Source: Yoonia sp. (GTDB lineage Bacteria; Pseudomonadota; Alphaproteobacteria; Rhodobacterales; Rhodobacteraceae). From it: a stretch of 64,000 nt of DNA. The translations under genes and the position numbers were made by a program. The stretch lies in NCBI RefSeq assembly GCF_014859355.1, contig NZ_JACUUJ010000001.1, forward strand, positions 62,001 to 126,000. The letters run 5' to 3'. Shown one piece after another: positions 16,887 through 26,130 of the stretch (position 1 is its first letter; the number at the start of each line of letters is the position of its first letter). The notes under the pieces are model-generated. The model was not told the origin of the DNA. It made no database searches and saw only the letters and a list, made by a program, of their open reading frames with translations.

Positions 16887-17765
16887 ATGGGAACGTCCGG
16901 TTTTTCTGATCAAAGTTTGTCGCGCACGGCCATGAAAGCCGAGCTGCTGGATGCGGAAACCGAACTCAGGCTGGCATACGCATGGCGCGACCAGCGCGAT
17001 GAAGAGGCGCTGCACCGTTTGATCACAGCCTATATGCGGCTGGCCATTTCCATGGCTTCGAAATTCAAACGTTACGGCGCACCCATGAATGACCTGATCC
17101 AAGAGGCTTCGGTCGGGTTGATGAAGGCCGCTGACAAATTCGACCCGGACCGTGGCGTGCGTTTTTCTACCTACGCAGTCTGGTGGATCAAGGCGAGCAT
17201 TCAGGATTACGTGATGCGCAACTGGTCGATGGTGCGCACCGGGTCCACGTCTTCGCAAAAGTCGCTGTTTTTCAACATGCGCCGCGTGCAGGCCCGTCTG
17301 GAACGCGAAGCCGCCGCTGAAGGCCGCACGTTGGAACTGCATGACCTGCACGAAATGATCGCAACCGAGGTGGGCGTGCCATTGCATGACGTGCAGATGA
17401 TGGATGGCCGCCTGTCAGGGTCTGACTTTTCGCTGAACGCGACTCAATCATCCGAAGACGAGGGCCGAGAGTGGATTGACGCGCTAGAGGATAACGGCCC
17501 GCAGGCCGCCGAAACCGTCGCCAACAGCCATGACAACGCGACATTGCGGCAGTGGTTGGTCACCGCGCTATCCGGCCTGAATGACCGTGAACAGTTCATC
17601 GTGCGCGAACGCAAGCTGCGCGATGACCCCCGGACGCTGGAAAGCCTTGGCACCGAACTGGGCCTTTCCAAGGAACGGGTGCGCCAGCTAGAGGCGGCGG
17701 CCTTTGGCAAAATGCGCAAGAGCCTTGAATCCCAAAGTAGCGAAGTTCACGCATTTTTTGCCTGA
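16887..17765 (+). CDS. rpoH: RNA polymerase sigma-32-type factor (RpoH family)
   Basis: Group 3 sigma factor directing transcription of heat-shock or oxidative-stress genes. 292 residues. Region 2 is clear (LIQEASVGLMKAADKFDP and RFSTYAVWWIKASIQDYVMR), and the RpoH box is present as QKSLFFNMR at residues 124-132. Region 4 ends with a helix-turn-helix (LGTELGLSKERVRQLEAAAF). Rhodobacterales often carry two paralogues, one linked to heat shock and one to singlet-oxygen response; which one this is cannot be decided here. A strong palindrome follows the gene. Confidence 0.93.
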   Translation: MGTSGFSDQSLSRTAMKAELLDAETELRLAYAWRDQRDEEALHRLITAYMRLAISMASKFKRYGAPMNDLIQEASVGLMKAADKFDPDRGVRFSTYAVWWIKASIQDYVMRNWSMVRTGSTSSQKSLFFNMRRVQARLEREAAAEGRTLELHDLHEMIATEVGVPLHDVQMMDGRLSGSDFSLNATQSSEDEGREWIDALEDNGPQAAETVANSHDNATLRQWLVTALSGLNDREQFIVRERKLRDDPRTLESLGTELGLSKERVRQLEAAAFGKMRKSLESQSSEVHAFFA

Positions 17766-17785
17766 TCACATGTCATTGTGTTTCT

Positions 17786-17821
17786 GGTGTCATCTGACCT
17801 AATGTCCGGTCAGATGGCACC
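17786..17821. repeat. 14-bp inverted repeat between rpoH and coaBC
   Basis: GGTGTCATCTGACC at 17786-17799 pairs with 17808-17821 over 14 positions with a single G-T wobble and an 8-base loop. No T run follows; instead a G-rich coaBC ribosome-binding region begins immediately. It may be the 3' hairpin of rpoH mRNA or a regulatory structure in the coaBC leader. Confidence 0.7.
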
Positions 17822-17832
17822 GGGGGCGGCAC

Positions 17833-19026
17833 ATGCTGGCTGACAAACATATCCTGTTAATCGTGGGTGGCGGAATCGCAGCGTTCAAGGCGTTGGATCT
17901 TGTGCGCCGCTTGCGCGAACGCGGCGCGCGGGTGACGCCGGTGCTGACCCGCGCCGGCGCGGAATTTGTAACGCCGCTTAGCCTTGCGGCCTTGTCAGCT
18001 GCGAAAATCTATCAGGATCTGTTCGATCTGACGGACGAGGCCGAGATGGGCCATATCGAACTGTCCCGCGCTGCTGACCTGATCGTCGTGGCCCCGGCAA
18101 CTGCTGATCTGATGGCGAAAATGGCGGGCGGGTTGGCGAATGATCTGGCCAGCACATTGTTGTTGGCCACTGATGAACGCGTGTTGATTGCCCCCGCGAT
18201 GAATGTGCGCATGTGGGAACATGCCGCGACGCAGCGCAATCTGGCGACGTTGCAAGGCGATGGCATTCTGGTCGTTGGCCCAAACAACGGCGATATGGCC
18301 TGCGGCGAATATGGTCCGGGGCGCATGGCTGAAGTGCCCGAAATCATTGCCGCGATTGATGCGGCCCTGTCGGATGGGCCGCTGCGCGGTAAACATGTGC
18401 TGGTCACATCCGGCCCCACGCATGAACCGATTGACCCTGTGCGTTACATCGCCAACCGGTCGTCGGGGGCGCAAGGCACCGCGATTGCCCGCGCGCTGGC
18501 AGATCTGGGGGCCGATGTAACATTCGTGACCGGCCCCGCCGATGTGCCGCCGCCCGCCGGTGTGACCGTCGTCAAGGTCCAGACCGCGCGCGAGATGTTG
18601 GCCGCCGTGCAGGCGGCGCGCCCCGCCGATGTGGCTGTCTTTGCCGCCGCTGTGGCGGATTGGCATGTGATGAACGCAGGGCAAAGCAAGATCAAGAAAG
18701 ACGGCAACCGTTTGCCGGTGCTGGGATTTGCCGAAAACCCCGACATTCTGGCAACGGTTTCGCATGCGAAACATGGCCGCCCCGGGCTGGTGATTGGTTT
18801 TGCCGCCGAAACGGATGACGTGATCGCCAACGCCACGGCGAAACGCGCGCGCAAGGGCTGTGACTGGATCGTCGCCAATGATGTATCGGCCGCGACGGGT
18901 ATCATGGGCGGCACTGAAAATGCGGTTACCCTGATCATGAAAGACGGGTCTGAAACATGGCCTCGCATGACAAAGGATGCGGTCGCCACCGCCCTTGCCA
19001 AACGCATCGCAGAGGCGATTTCGTGA
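17833..19026 (+). CDS. coaBC: Bifunctional phosphopantothenoylcysteine decarboxylase/synthetase
   Basis: Two consecutive steps of coenzyme A synthesis: CoaB ligates 4'-phosphopantothenate to cysteine, and CoaC (FMN-dependent) decarboxylates the product. 397 residues. The N-terminal CoaC flavoprotein half starts [20 protein letters not shown] and has [10 protein letters not shown]; the C-terminal CoaB half has [28 protein letters not shown] and the CTP-binding KIKK segment. The stop overlaps a GTG start of dut. Confidence 0.97.
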   Translation: MLADKHILLIVGGGIAAFKALDLVRRLRERGARVTPVLTRAGAEFVTPLSLAALSAAKIYQDLFDLTDEAEMGHIELSRAADLIVVAPATADLMAKMAGGLANDLASTLLLATDERVLIAPAMNVRMWEHAATQRNLATLQGDGILVVGPNNGDMACGEYGPGRMAEVPEIIAAIDAALSDGPLRGKHVLVTSGPTHEPIDPVRYIANRSSGAQGTAIARALADLGADVTFVTGPADVPPPAGVTVVKVQTAREMLAAVQAARPADVAVFAAAVADWHVMNAGQSKIKKDGNRLPVLGFAENPDILATVSHAKHGRPGLVIGFAAETDDVIANATAKRARKGCDWIVANDVSAATGIMGGTENAVTLIMKDGSETWPRMTKDAVATALAKRIAEAIS

Positions 19027-19478
19027 CGCCGGATATTCTGTTGCAATGGGATGACGGCGCAGACGCCCGCCTTGGCCTGCCGTCATATGAAACCGCAGGT
19101 GCGGCGGGCGCCGATTTGCGCGCGAACCTGCCCGGTAAACGGCCTGTCGCATTGCCCACGGGCGCACGCGCGCTGATCCCGACAGGGCTGCGCATGGCGA
19201 TCCCGCAAGGGTTTGAGGTGCAGATCAGGCCGCGGTCGGGCCTTGCGTTGAAACATGCGGTGACGCTGGTCAATACGCCCGGCACGATCGACAGCGATTA
19301 TCGTGGGCCGGTGGGTGTGATCCTGATCAATCTGGGGCAAGAGGTGTTTACAGTGACACATGGGATGCGCATCGCGCAAATGGTGGTGGCCCCCGTGGTG
19401 CAGGCGCGTTTTGTTGCGGTGCCTGCGCTGGATGAAACCCCGCGTGGCGCGGGCGGTTTTGGGTCCACCGGCCTATGA
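19023..19478 (+). CDS. dut: dUTP diphosphatase (dUTPase)
   Basis: Homotrimeric dUTPase that hydrolyses dUTP to dUMP and pyrophosphate. 151 residues. Five conserved motifs are visible, among them [45 protein letters not shown] and a C-terminal [10 protein letters not shown]. The start is the GTG at 19023, overlapping the coaBC stop (GTGA); the family begins here, whereas the longer open frame lies inside coaBC. The coaBC-dut order is widespread in Proteobacteria. Confidence 0.96.
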   Translation: MTPDILLQWDDGADARLGLPSYETAGAAGADLRANLPGKRPVALPTGARALIPTGLRMAIPQGFEVQIRPRSGLALKHAVTLVNTPGTIDSDYRGPVGVILINLGQEVFTVTHGMRIAQMVVAPVVQARFVAVPALDETPRGAGGFGSTGL

Positions 19479-20515
19479 TTATGGTCGGTGCAATGATCGC
19501 CGCCCTTTGGGGGATCGGGGCCGTGATGAAGGCCCCGCATCAGGCGCGCTGGACAATGATTGCCATTTTGCTGGTGGCAGTGATGGTGTTGCAGTTGGTC
19601 CTGCCTGCGGGTCACCCCCTGCGCGCGGCGACGGGTGGCGATGCGCGGCTGTGGGGCTTGGTTATTGCTTTTGGGTTTATCGTGTGGGGCTATCGGCAGT
19701 TGTTGCGCCGGTTGCGCGCGCGGGTTGCTGGAAATGCGGCCCCTGTGGTGGCATCCGATACGTTTTCCCCGACCGAGCTTGACCGCTATGCCCGCCACAT
19801 CATGCTGCGCGAGGTCGGCGGGCCGGGGCAAAAGGCGCTGCGCAATGCGCGAGTTCTGGTGATCGGGGCCGGTGGCCTGGGCGCGCCTGCGCTGCAATAT
19901 CTTGCCGCTGCTGGTGTGGGCACGATTGGCGTGATTGACGATGATCTGGTCGAAAATGCCAATCTGCAACGGCAGGTGATCCACCTTGACCGCAACATCG
20001 GTATGCCCAAGGTCCATTCCGCAGCCGAGGCGATGACGGCGCAAAACCCCTTTGTCACCGTGCGCCCCTATCACCGGCGGCTGGAGGCGGATATCGTCGG
20101 CGCACTGTTTGCCGACTATGATCTGGTGCTGGATGGCACCGATAATTTCGCCACCCGCTATCTGGTGAACCGCACCGCTGTCGCGCTGGGCAAGCCGTTG
20201 ATTGCCGCAGCCCTGACGCAATGGGAAGGTCAGATCAGCCTGTATGACCCGGCCCATGGCACGCCTTGTTACGCATGCGTTTTCCCCATTGCCCCCGATG
20301 CTGCACTGGTGCCCAGTTGCGCCGAGGCGGGGGTGATCGGCCCATTGCCCGGCGTGATCGGCGCGATGATGGCGGTCGAGGCGGTCAAGCAGATCACCGA
20401 CGCGGGGCAGGGCTTGGGCGGGCGGTTGCTGATCTATGACGCGCTATATGCACAAACGCGGACGATTGCGATCAAACCGCGGGCAGATTGTCCGGTTTGT
20501 GGCGCAATGGGCTGA
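19475..20515 (+). CDS. Membrane-anchored MoeB/ThiF/HesA-type adenylyltransferase
   Basis: E1-like enzyme of the MoeB/ThiF family, which adenylates the C-terminal Gly of a ubiquitin-like sulfur carrier (MoaD or ThiS). 346 residues, about 90 longer than MoeB. The extra N-terminus carries two or three hydrophobic helices (residues about 1-75), so the catalytic domain should be membrane tethered. That domain shows [20 protein letters not shown], the Arg-bearing [24 protein letters not shown], and two zinc pairs (CYAC, CPVC). The start overlaps the dut stop (ATGA). Which sulfur carrier it serves is unknown, since no moaD or thiS is nearby. Confidence 0.88.
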   Translation: MIMVGAMIAALWGIGAVMKAPHQARWTMIAILLVAVMVLQLVLPAGHPLRAATGGDARLWGLVIAFGFIVWGYRQLLRRLRARVAGNAAPVVASDTFSPTELDRYARHIMLREVGGPGQKALRNARVLVIGAGGLGAPALQYLAAAGVGTIGVIDDDLVENANLQRQVIHLDRNIGMPKVHSAAEAMTAQNPFVTVRPYHRRLEADIVGALFADYDLVLDGTDNFATRYLVNRTAVALGKPLIAAALTQWEGQISLYDPAHGTPCYACVFPIAPDAALVPSCAEAGVIGPLPGVIGAMMAVEAVKQITDAGQGLGGRLLIYDALYAQTRTIAIKPRADCPVCGAMG

Positions 20516-20521
20516 CGTAGT

Positions 20522-20555
20522 GGGCCTGCTGCGCAGGCCCGTTTTGAGTATTTTT
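20522..20555 (+). terminator. Rho-independent terminator of the coaBC-dut-moeB-like operon
   Basis: Perfect 8-bp stem GGGCCTGC (20522-20529) with 20533-20540, loop of three, then GTTTTGAGTATTTTT. It begins seven bases after the operon's last stop codon. Confidence 0.8.
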
Positions 20556-20626
20556 GGCAAGATGATGAGACAGGTTCTGGCAAAAGCCAGACGGCGGGCC
20601 TAGCTTTAGGGCAAAGGAGATTTGCC

Positions 20627-22654
20627 ATGACAAACCCGTTGCTTGCCGATTGGGACACGCCGTTCGGGCTGCCACCGTTCGACCGGATTTCAGACGATGA
20701 TTTCGCCCCCGCCGTTGATGCGGCTTTGGCCGAGGCCCGCGCCAATATTGCCGCGATCACCGAAAACCCCGCACCGCCCACATTCGCCAATACCATCGAA
20801 GCATTGGAACAGGCCGAGGAAACACTGGGCCGCGTGTTAGGCGCGTTTTACGGCATGGCCGGCGCTGACAGTAACCCGGCGCGCGAGGCGTTGCAGCGTG
20901 AGTTTGCCCCATTGTTGGCGGCTTATGGGTCCGAGATTTCGGAAAACAAGGCGCTTTTTGCGCGAATCGACGCGATATGGGCCGACCGTGATGCGCTGGC
21001 GCTTACGGATGAACAACAGCGCGTGCTGCTGCTGACGCGCCGCGGCTTTGTCCGTTCGGGTGCGCAGCTTGACGGTGCCGAAGCAGAGGCGCTGCGCGCG
21101 GTCAAATCGCGCCTGTCAGTGCTGGGCACGCAATTCACCCAGAACCTGCTGGCCGATGAACGCGCGTGGGTCATGCCGCTGGGTGACGATGACTTGGCCG
21201 GTTTGCCCGATTTCGTGATTACGACGGCCGGGGCCGCAGGTGCTGAAAAAGACGCAGGCGGCCCTGTCGTTACCCTGTCGCGGTCGTTGATCGTGCCGTT
21301 CCTGCAATTTTCCGACCGGCGCGACCTGCGCCAAAAGGCGTATGAGGCGTGGGCAGCGCGTGGTGCCAATGGTGGTGCCACCGACAACCGCGCCCTTGCA
21401 GCGGAAACGCTGAAATTGCGCGAAGAACGGGCGCGCCTGTTGGGCTATGACACATTTGCCGATTTCAAACTGGAAACAGAAATGGCGGGCACGCCTGCTG
21501 CCGTGCGTGATTTGCTGATGCAGGTCTGGGAACCGGCCAAGGCGGCGGCCACGGCGGACGCCAAAGTCTTGGAACGGATGCTGCATGCCGATGGGTTTGA
21601 CGGCCCGCTGGAACCTTGGGATTGGCGCTATTATTCCGAAAAGCGGCGCAAGGAACTGCATGATCTGGATGAGGCAGAGCTAAAGCCGTATCTGCAACTG
21701 GACCGGATGATCGACGCGGCTTTTGCCTGTGCCAACCGTTTGTTCGGGCTGGAATTCGCAGAGATTTCCGGCCCCACCTATCACCCTGATCTGCGCATGT
21801 GGGAGGTGACGCGCGGTGGCGCACATGTGGCGGTTTTCATGGGTGACTATTTCGCGCGTGGGTCGAAACGGTCGGGCGCTTGGTGCACCGCGATGCGCAC
21901 GCAGAAGCGGCTGGGCAGCGACACCCGCCCGCTGGTGCTGAATGTGTGTAACTTTGCCAAGCCACAGGATGGAAAGCCTGCATTGCTGTCCTATGATGAT
22001 GCGCGCACGTTGTTTCATGAATTCGGCCATGCGCTACACCAGATGCTGTCGGATGTGACCTATGAAAGCATCAGTGGCACATCCGTGGCACGTGATTTCG
22101 TGGAATTGCCCAGCCAGTTGTTCGAACACTGGCTGGAGGTGCCAGATGTGTTGGCGGAATTCGCGACCCATGCGGACACAGGCCAGCCGATGCCGCAGGA
22201 TTTGCTGGACAGGATGCTGGCCGCCACGACCTATGACATGGGGTTCCAGACCGTGGAATATGTCGCATCGGCGCTGGTTGATCTGGAATTTCATAACGGC
22301 ACCGCCCCGGCGGACCCGATGCAGAAACAGGCGGAAATTCTTGAAAGCATCGGCATGCCCCACGCGATCCGCATGCGCCACGCGACGCCGCAATTTGCCC
22401 ATGTGTTTTCCGGTGACGGATATTCCAGCGGCTATTACAGCTATATGTGGTCCGAAGTCATGGACGCCGATGCCTTCGCCGCCTTTGACGAGGCGGGCGA
22501 CCCGTTTGATGCGGATATCGCCAAACGGCTTGAGGAAACGGTGCTGTCATCGGGCGGATCGGTGGATGCCGCTGATCTTTATACCGCGTTCCGTGGCCGG
22601 TTGCCGGGGGTTGATGCGCTGTTGAAGGGGCGCGGGCTGGACAGAGCCGCCTAG
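20627..22654 (+). CDS. M3-family metallopeptidase (peptidyl-dipeptidase Dcp / oligopeptidase A type)
   Basis: Cytoplasmic thimet-type zinc peptidase that trims short peptides. 675 residues, full length. The zinc motif HEFGH is at residues 464-468 (TLFHEFGHALHQML); the third ligand Glu lies in the downstream segment VARDFVELPSQLFEHW. No signal peptide. Preceded by AAGGAG at 7 bases. Dcp and OpdA are hard to separate by eye. The last four bases overlap the CDF gene convergently. Confidence 0.93.
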   Translation: MTNPLLADWDTPFGLPPFDRISDDDFAPAVDAALAEARANIAAITENPAPPTFANTIEALEQAEETLGRVLGAFYGMAGADSNPAREALQREFAPLLAAYGSEISENKALFARIDAIWADRDALALTDEQQRVLLLTRRGFVRSGAQLDGAEAEALRAVKSRLSVLGTQFTQNLLADERAWVMPLGDDDLAGLPDFVITTAGAAGAEKDAGGPVVTLSRSLIVPFLQFSDRRDLRQKAYEAWAARGANGGATDNRALAAETLKLREERARLLGYDTFADFKLETEMAGTPAAVRDLLMQVWEPAKAAATADAKVLERMLHADGFDGPLEPWDWRYYSEKRRKELHDLDEAELKPYLQLDRMIDAAFACANRLFGLEFAEISGPTYHPDLRMWEVTRGGAHVAVFMGDYFARGSKRSGAWCTAMRTQKRLGSDTRPLVLNVCNFAKPQDGKPALLSYDDARTLFHEFGHALHQMLSDVTYESISGTSVARDFVELPSQLFEHWLEVPDVLAEFATHADTGQPMPQDLLDRMLAATTYDMGFQTVEYVASALVDLEFHNGTAPADPMQKQAEILESIGMPHAIRMRHATPQFAHVFSGDGYSSGYYSYMWSEVMDADAFAAFDEAGDPFDADIAKRLEETVLSSGGSVDAADLYTAFRGRLPGVDALLKGRGLDRAA

Positions 22655-23598
22655 GGGCGGGTGTCGTTGGGGTGGCGTTGCACCCCGACCGGGTCTTTGT
22701 GGATCAGCACGTCGGCGCGGGGGTAGGCCGCAGTAATGGCCCGGCGCAGGGCCGCGCCGATGTCATGGGCTTGTTCCAGCGTCTGATCGCCGTCCAGTTC
22801 GATATGCAGGTTCACGAACACACGGCTGCCTGCGACGCGGGTTTTCAGGTCGTGAAATCCGTGCACGCCGGGAAAATCGGCGGTGATGGCGCTGATCCCG
22901 GCAATCATTTCCCGGTCGGCTTGCCGGTCCATCAGCGCGTCCCATGCGCCCTTGCCGATTCGCAGCGCGCCCACCGCCAGTAGGGCGGCGGCCCCCAGTG
23001 CGACAACGCTGTCGATCTGCCCCAGCCCAAAAGCGGCTGATGCCCAAAGCGCGATGATCGCGCCGATGTTGGGGATCAGGTCGCCCAGATAGTGCAGGCT
23101 GTCGGCCTTGACGACCTTGTTGTCGGTCTTGCGCGCCACATGCCGCTGCCACAGCACCAGCCCCAGCGTCAGCGCAATGGATAACAGCATGATCGCGATG
23201 CCCTGCCCTTCGCGTTCGGGCAGGGTCACAGCGTCGTCCAGCAGGCGCAAGATGGCGGCGACGGTAATAACCCCGGCAGAAATCAGGATGAACAGCGATT
23301 GACCCAGTGCTGCCAGATCCTCGGCCGAGGTGTGGCCGAAATTATGATCATCATCTGGGGGTTTGGCGGCATAGGTAATGGCGGCTAATGCGCCCAGCGA
23401 CATCATCAGGTCCATCGCGCTATCGGCCAGTGTGGCGGCCACGGCCAGTGATCCGGTTTGTGCCAGCGCCCAAAGTTTTGCCAGCACCAGCACCAGTGCC
23501 ACGATCACCGACATGACGCCTGCAGACAGGTTCAGGCGGGTGTCATGGCGTTGGGTCATCGGTTTGGCCTGCGGTGGTTTGGGCAATGTATCACCCAT
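22651..23598 (-). CDS. Cation diffusion facilitator (FieF/CzcD-type metal exporter)
   Basis: Inner-membrane proton-coupled divalent metal exporter, 315 residues. Six hydrophobic segments are visible. Metal-site residues appear in AATLADSAMDLMMS (TM2, the DxxxD pattern) and SLHYLGDLIPNIGAIIALWA (TM5, HxxxD), so the four-ligand site looks like HD-DD (Zn/Fe/Cd type). The C-terminal cytoplasmic ferredoxin-like domain has GVHGFHDLKTRVAGSRVFVN and a histidine-bearing HIELDGD strand. The start is uncertain between 23598 and an internal ATG at 23559; neither has a strong ribosome-binding site. Confidence 0.92.
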   Translation of the reverse strand: MGDTLPKPPQAKPMTQRHDTRLNLSAGVMSVIVALVLVLAKLWALAQTGSLAVAATLADSAMDLMMSLGALAAITYAAKPPDDDHNFGHTSAEDLAALGQSLFILISAGVITVAAILRLLDDAVTLPEREGQGIAIMLLSIALTLGLVLWQRHVARKTDNKVVKADSLHYLGDLIPNIGAIIALWASAAFGLGQIDSVVALGAAALLAVGALRIGKGAWDALMDRQADREMIAGISAITADFPGVHGFHDLKTRVAGSRVFVNLHIELDGDQTLEQAHDIGAALRRAITAAYPRADVLIHKDPVGVQRHPNDTRP

Positions 23599-23751
23599 GT
23601 TTGCGGAACACTGTCCTATGCGTTGTTCCTTTACGCATCAAGCGCTAAGCAACGGTTTTGAGGGGCGCCCAAATTTTAGGCAAAATTTGTTTGCCGCACA
23701 ATCGATGTGCGGCCCTATTGCGCATTTGTTGTTTCCCGCTACCGTAGTTAT

Positions 23752-25179
23752 ATGACCAATAAACCTGATTATTTTGATGAAATGATGCAGGCCGGTGGTG
23801 CGCCGCGTGCGCCCTACGCCGATTACCATGACTGGTTCACGAGCGAAGAACCCGGTCGCCTGCTGGAAAAGTCAGCCGAGGCCGAGGCGTTGTTCCGCCT
23901 GACGGGCATCACCTTTAACGTTTACGGCGACCCAGGTGCTGCCGAACGGCTGATCCCCTTTGACCTGATTCCGCGCATTATCGGCGGGCGGGAATGGGCG
24001 CTTGTGGCCAAGGGGATCGAACAGCGGGTGCGGGCACTGAATGCGTTTCTGCACGATATCTATCACCGGCAGGAAATCATCAAGGCGGGGCGCATTCCCG
24101 CCCGTATGATCGCGCAGAACGCCGCGTTTCTGCCCCAGATGATTGGCATGACCCCACCTGGCGGCATTTATACCCATATTGTCGGCACTGATCTGGTGCG
24201 CACCGGCCCGGATGAATTTTTCGTGCTGGAAGACAACGCGCGCACCCCTTCTGGCGTGTCCTACATGCTCGAAAATCGCGAAACCATGCTGCACATGTTT
24301 CCCGAACTGTTTTCCAAGGTAAAGGTGCAAAGCGTGTCGCAATACCCCCGGTCGCTGCGGCGGTCGCTGGGGGCTTGCGCGCCCAAGGCTTGCGAAGGTC
24401 GCCCGACGCTGGCGGTGCTGACGCCGGGGATGTATAATTCTGCCTATTACGAACACGCCTTTCTGGCCGATCAGATGGGCGCCGAACTGGTCGAGGGGCA
24501 TGACCTGCGGGTCGTGAATGGCCGTGTCGCGATGCGCACGACGCAAGGGTATAAACCGATTGATGTGCTGTATCGCCGGATCGACGATGATTACCTTGAC
24601 CCGCTGAATTTCAATCCTGATTCCATGCTGGGTGTGCCCGGTATCATCGATGTCTACCGCGCGGGTGGCATCACGCTGGCCAATGCGCCGGGCACGGGCA
24701 TTGCCGACGACAAGGCGATCTATTCCTATATGCCCGAGATCGTGGAATTCTACACCGGCGAAAAGGCGATCCTGAAAAATGTCCCGACCCATCGCTGTTC
24801 GGAACCCGAGGCGTTGAAATATGTTTTGGATAACCTTGCCGAACTGGTCGTGAAAGAGGTGCATGGGTCAGGCGGTTACGGCATGCTGGTCGGCCCTGCG
24901 GCCAGCAAACAGGAACTGGCTGCGTTCCGCGCCAAGCTGGAGGCAAACCCCGACAATTACATCGCCCAGCCGACGCTGGCCCTGTCCACGGTGCCGATCC
25001 TGACCGATGCGGGCCTTGCACCGCGCCACGTCGACCTGCGCCCCTATGTGCTGGTATCACCGGGCAAAATCGACATTACCCCCGGTGGTCTGACCCGCGT
25101 GGCCCTGACCGAAGGGTCGCTGGTGGTGAATTCGTCCCAAGGGGGCGGCACCAAGGACACCTGGGTGCTGGAGGAGTAG
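23752..25179 (+). CDS. Circularly permuted ATP-grasp protein (COG2308)
   Basis: Predicted amide/peptide-bond ligase of the circularly permuted ATP-grasp class 2 family (COG2308), 475 residues. Recognisable stretches are VYGDPGAAERLIPFDLIPRI near the N-terminus, FFVLEDNARTPSGVSYMLEN, ETMLHMFPELF, VDVLYRRIDDDYLDPL-like metal-binding sequence, VVKEVHGSGGYGMLVGP, and VDLRPYVLV. The start is the ATG at 23752; an upstream in-frame ATG at 23707 has no family similarity. It is followed four bases later by the alpha-E gene, then a transglutaminase and an Anbu hydrolase. Comparative-genomics work has predicted such clusters to build and cleave a peptide tag; no substrate is known to me. Confidence 0.92.
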   Translation: MTNKPDYFDEMMQAGGAPRAPYADYHDWFTSEEPGRLLEKSAEAEALFRLTGITFNVYGDPGAAERLIPFDLIPRIIGGREWALVAKGIEQRVRALNAFLHDIYHRQEIIKAGRIPARMIAQNAAFLPQMIGMTPPGGIYTHIVGTDLVRTGPDEFFVLEDNARTPSGVSYMLENRETMLHMFPELFSKVKVQSVSQYPRSLRRSLGACAPKACEGRPTLAVLTPGMYNSAYYEHAFLADQMGAELVEGHDLRVVNGRVAMRTTQGYKPIDVLYRRIDDDYLDPLNFNPDSMLGVPGIIDVYRAGGITLANAPGTGIADDKAIYSYMPEIVEFYTGEKAILKNVPTHRCSEPEALKYVLDNLAELVVKEVHGSGGYGMLVGPAASKQELAAFRAKLEANPDNYIAQPTLALSTVPILTDAGLAPRHVDLRPYVLVSPGKIDITPGGLTRVALTEGSLVVNSSQGGGTKDTWVLEE

Positions 25180-25183
25180 GGCA

Positions 25184-26125
25184 ATGCTAGGCAAGACAGC
25201 AGGCGGGCTTTTCTGGCTTTTCCGGTATATGGAACGGTCCGAAAACACAGCGCGGATGATTGATGCAGGGCTGCGGATTTCGCTGACACGGTCCAGTGCG
25301 GCGGTATCGGAATGGACGTCGATCCTGAACGCGACGGGGTTGCAGAATGTTTATCTGCAACGCTATGACACCTACACCGGCCCGCAGGTGATTGATTTTC
25401 TGCTGCGCGATGAAACCAACCCCGGCAGCGTGCGCGCCGTTGTCGAATCGGCGCGCAACAATGCCCGGTTGGTGCGCACCGCCCTGACCCGCGAGGTGTG
25501 GGAGGCGGTGAACGAATGCTACATGGCGTTGACCGCTGTGCTGGCCAACCCTGTCAGTGATCGCGACCTGCCGCGCGTATTGCAGATGATCCGCCAGCGC
25601 AGCGCCTTTGTGCGCGGGGCGCTGCATGGCACGATGGTGCGCAACGACATGTATGACTTTGCCCGCATCGGCACGTTTTTCGAACGCGCCGACAATACTG
25701 CCCGTATTCTGGATGTGAAATATTATATCCTGTTGCCGTCGATCATGCATGTGGGCACCGCCACCGACAACGTGCAGTGGGAAACCATCCTGCGCGCCAC
25801 GTCATCCGTGCGCGCCTATCAAACCCTGCATGACGGCGAAGTTGACCCCAAAAGCATCGCGCATTTTCTGATACTGGACCGGCGCCTGCCGCGTAGCCTT
25901 GCGTTCTGTTATAGCAAGATCAAAGACAACCTTGCCTATCTGGAAACTGATTATGGCACGCGCCACCCCTGTCACGATCTGGCAGACCGGATCTGCAAGC
26001 GGTTTTCGACATTCGATGTCGATATGATCTTTGAATACGGATTGCACGAATACATTCAGGATTTCCTGACCGACAGCGCCGCCCTTGGGCAGCAGATCGA
26101 AACCGATTATCGTTTTATAGAGTGA
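25184..26125 (+). CDS. Alpha-E domain protein (COG2307)
   Basis: All-alpha protein of 313 residues belonging to COG2307, whose members nearly always accompany COG2308 ATP-grasp proteins. It starts MLGKTAGGLFWLFRYMERSE, the family's hallmark opening, and has FFERADNTARILDVKYYILL in the middle and HEYIQDFLTDSAALGQQI at the end. No catalytic residues are assigned in the family; a partner or scaffold for the ATP-grasp enzyme is the usual suggestion. Spaced four bases from the ATP-grasp gene. Confidence 0.92.
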   Translation: MLGKTAGGLFWLFRYMERSENTARMIDAGLRISLTRSSAAVSEWTSILNATGLQNVYLQRYDTYTGPQVIDFLLRDETNPGSVRAVVESARNNARLVRTALTREVWEAVNECYMALTAVLANPVSDRDLPRVLQMIRQRSAFVRGALHGTMVRNDMYDFARIGTFFERADNTARILDVKYYILLPSIMHVGTATDNVQWETILRATSSVRAYQTLHDGEVDPKSIAHFLILDRRLPRSLAFCYSKIKDNLAYLETDYGTRHPCHDLADRICKRFSTFDVDMIFEYGLHEYIQDFLTDSAALGQQIETDYRFIE

Positions 26126-26130
26126 CGCCC

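Noticed and set aside
17995-19167. Minus-strand open frame of 390 codons opposite coaBC and dut
   Set aside because: Antisense to well-conserved enzymes and without recognisable domains.
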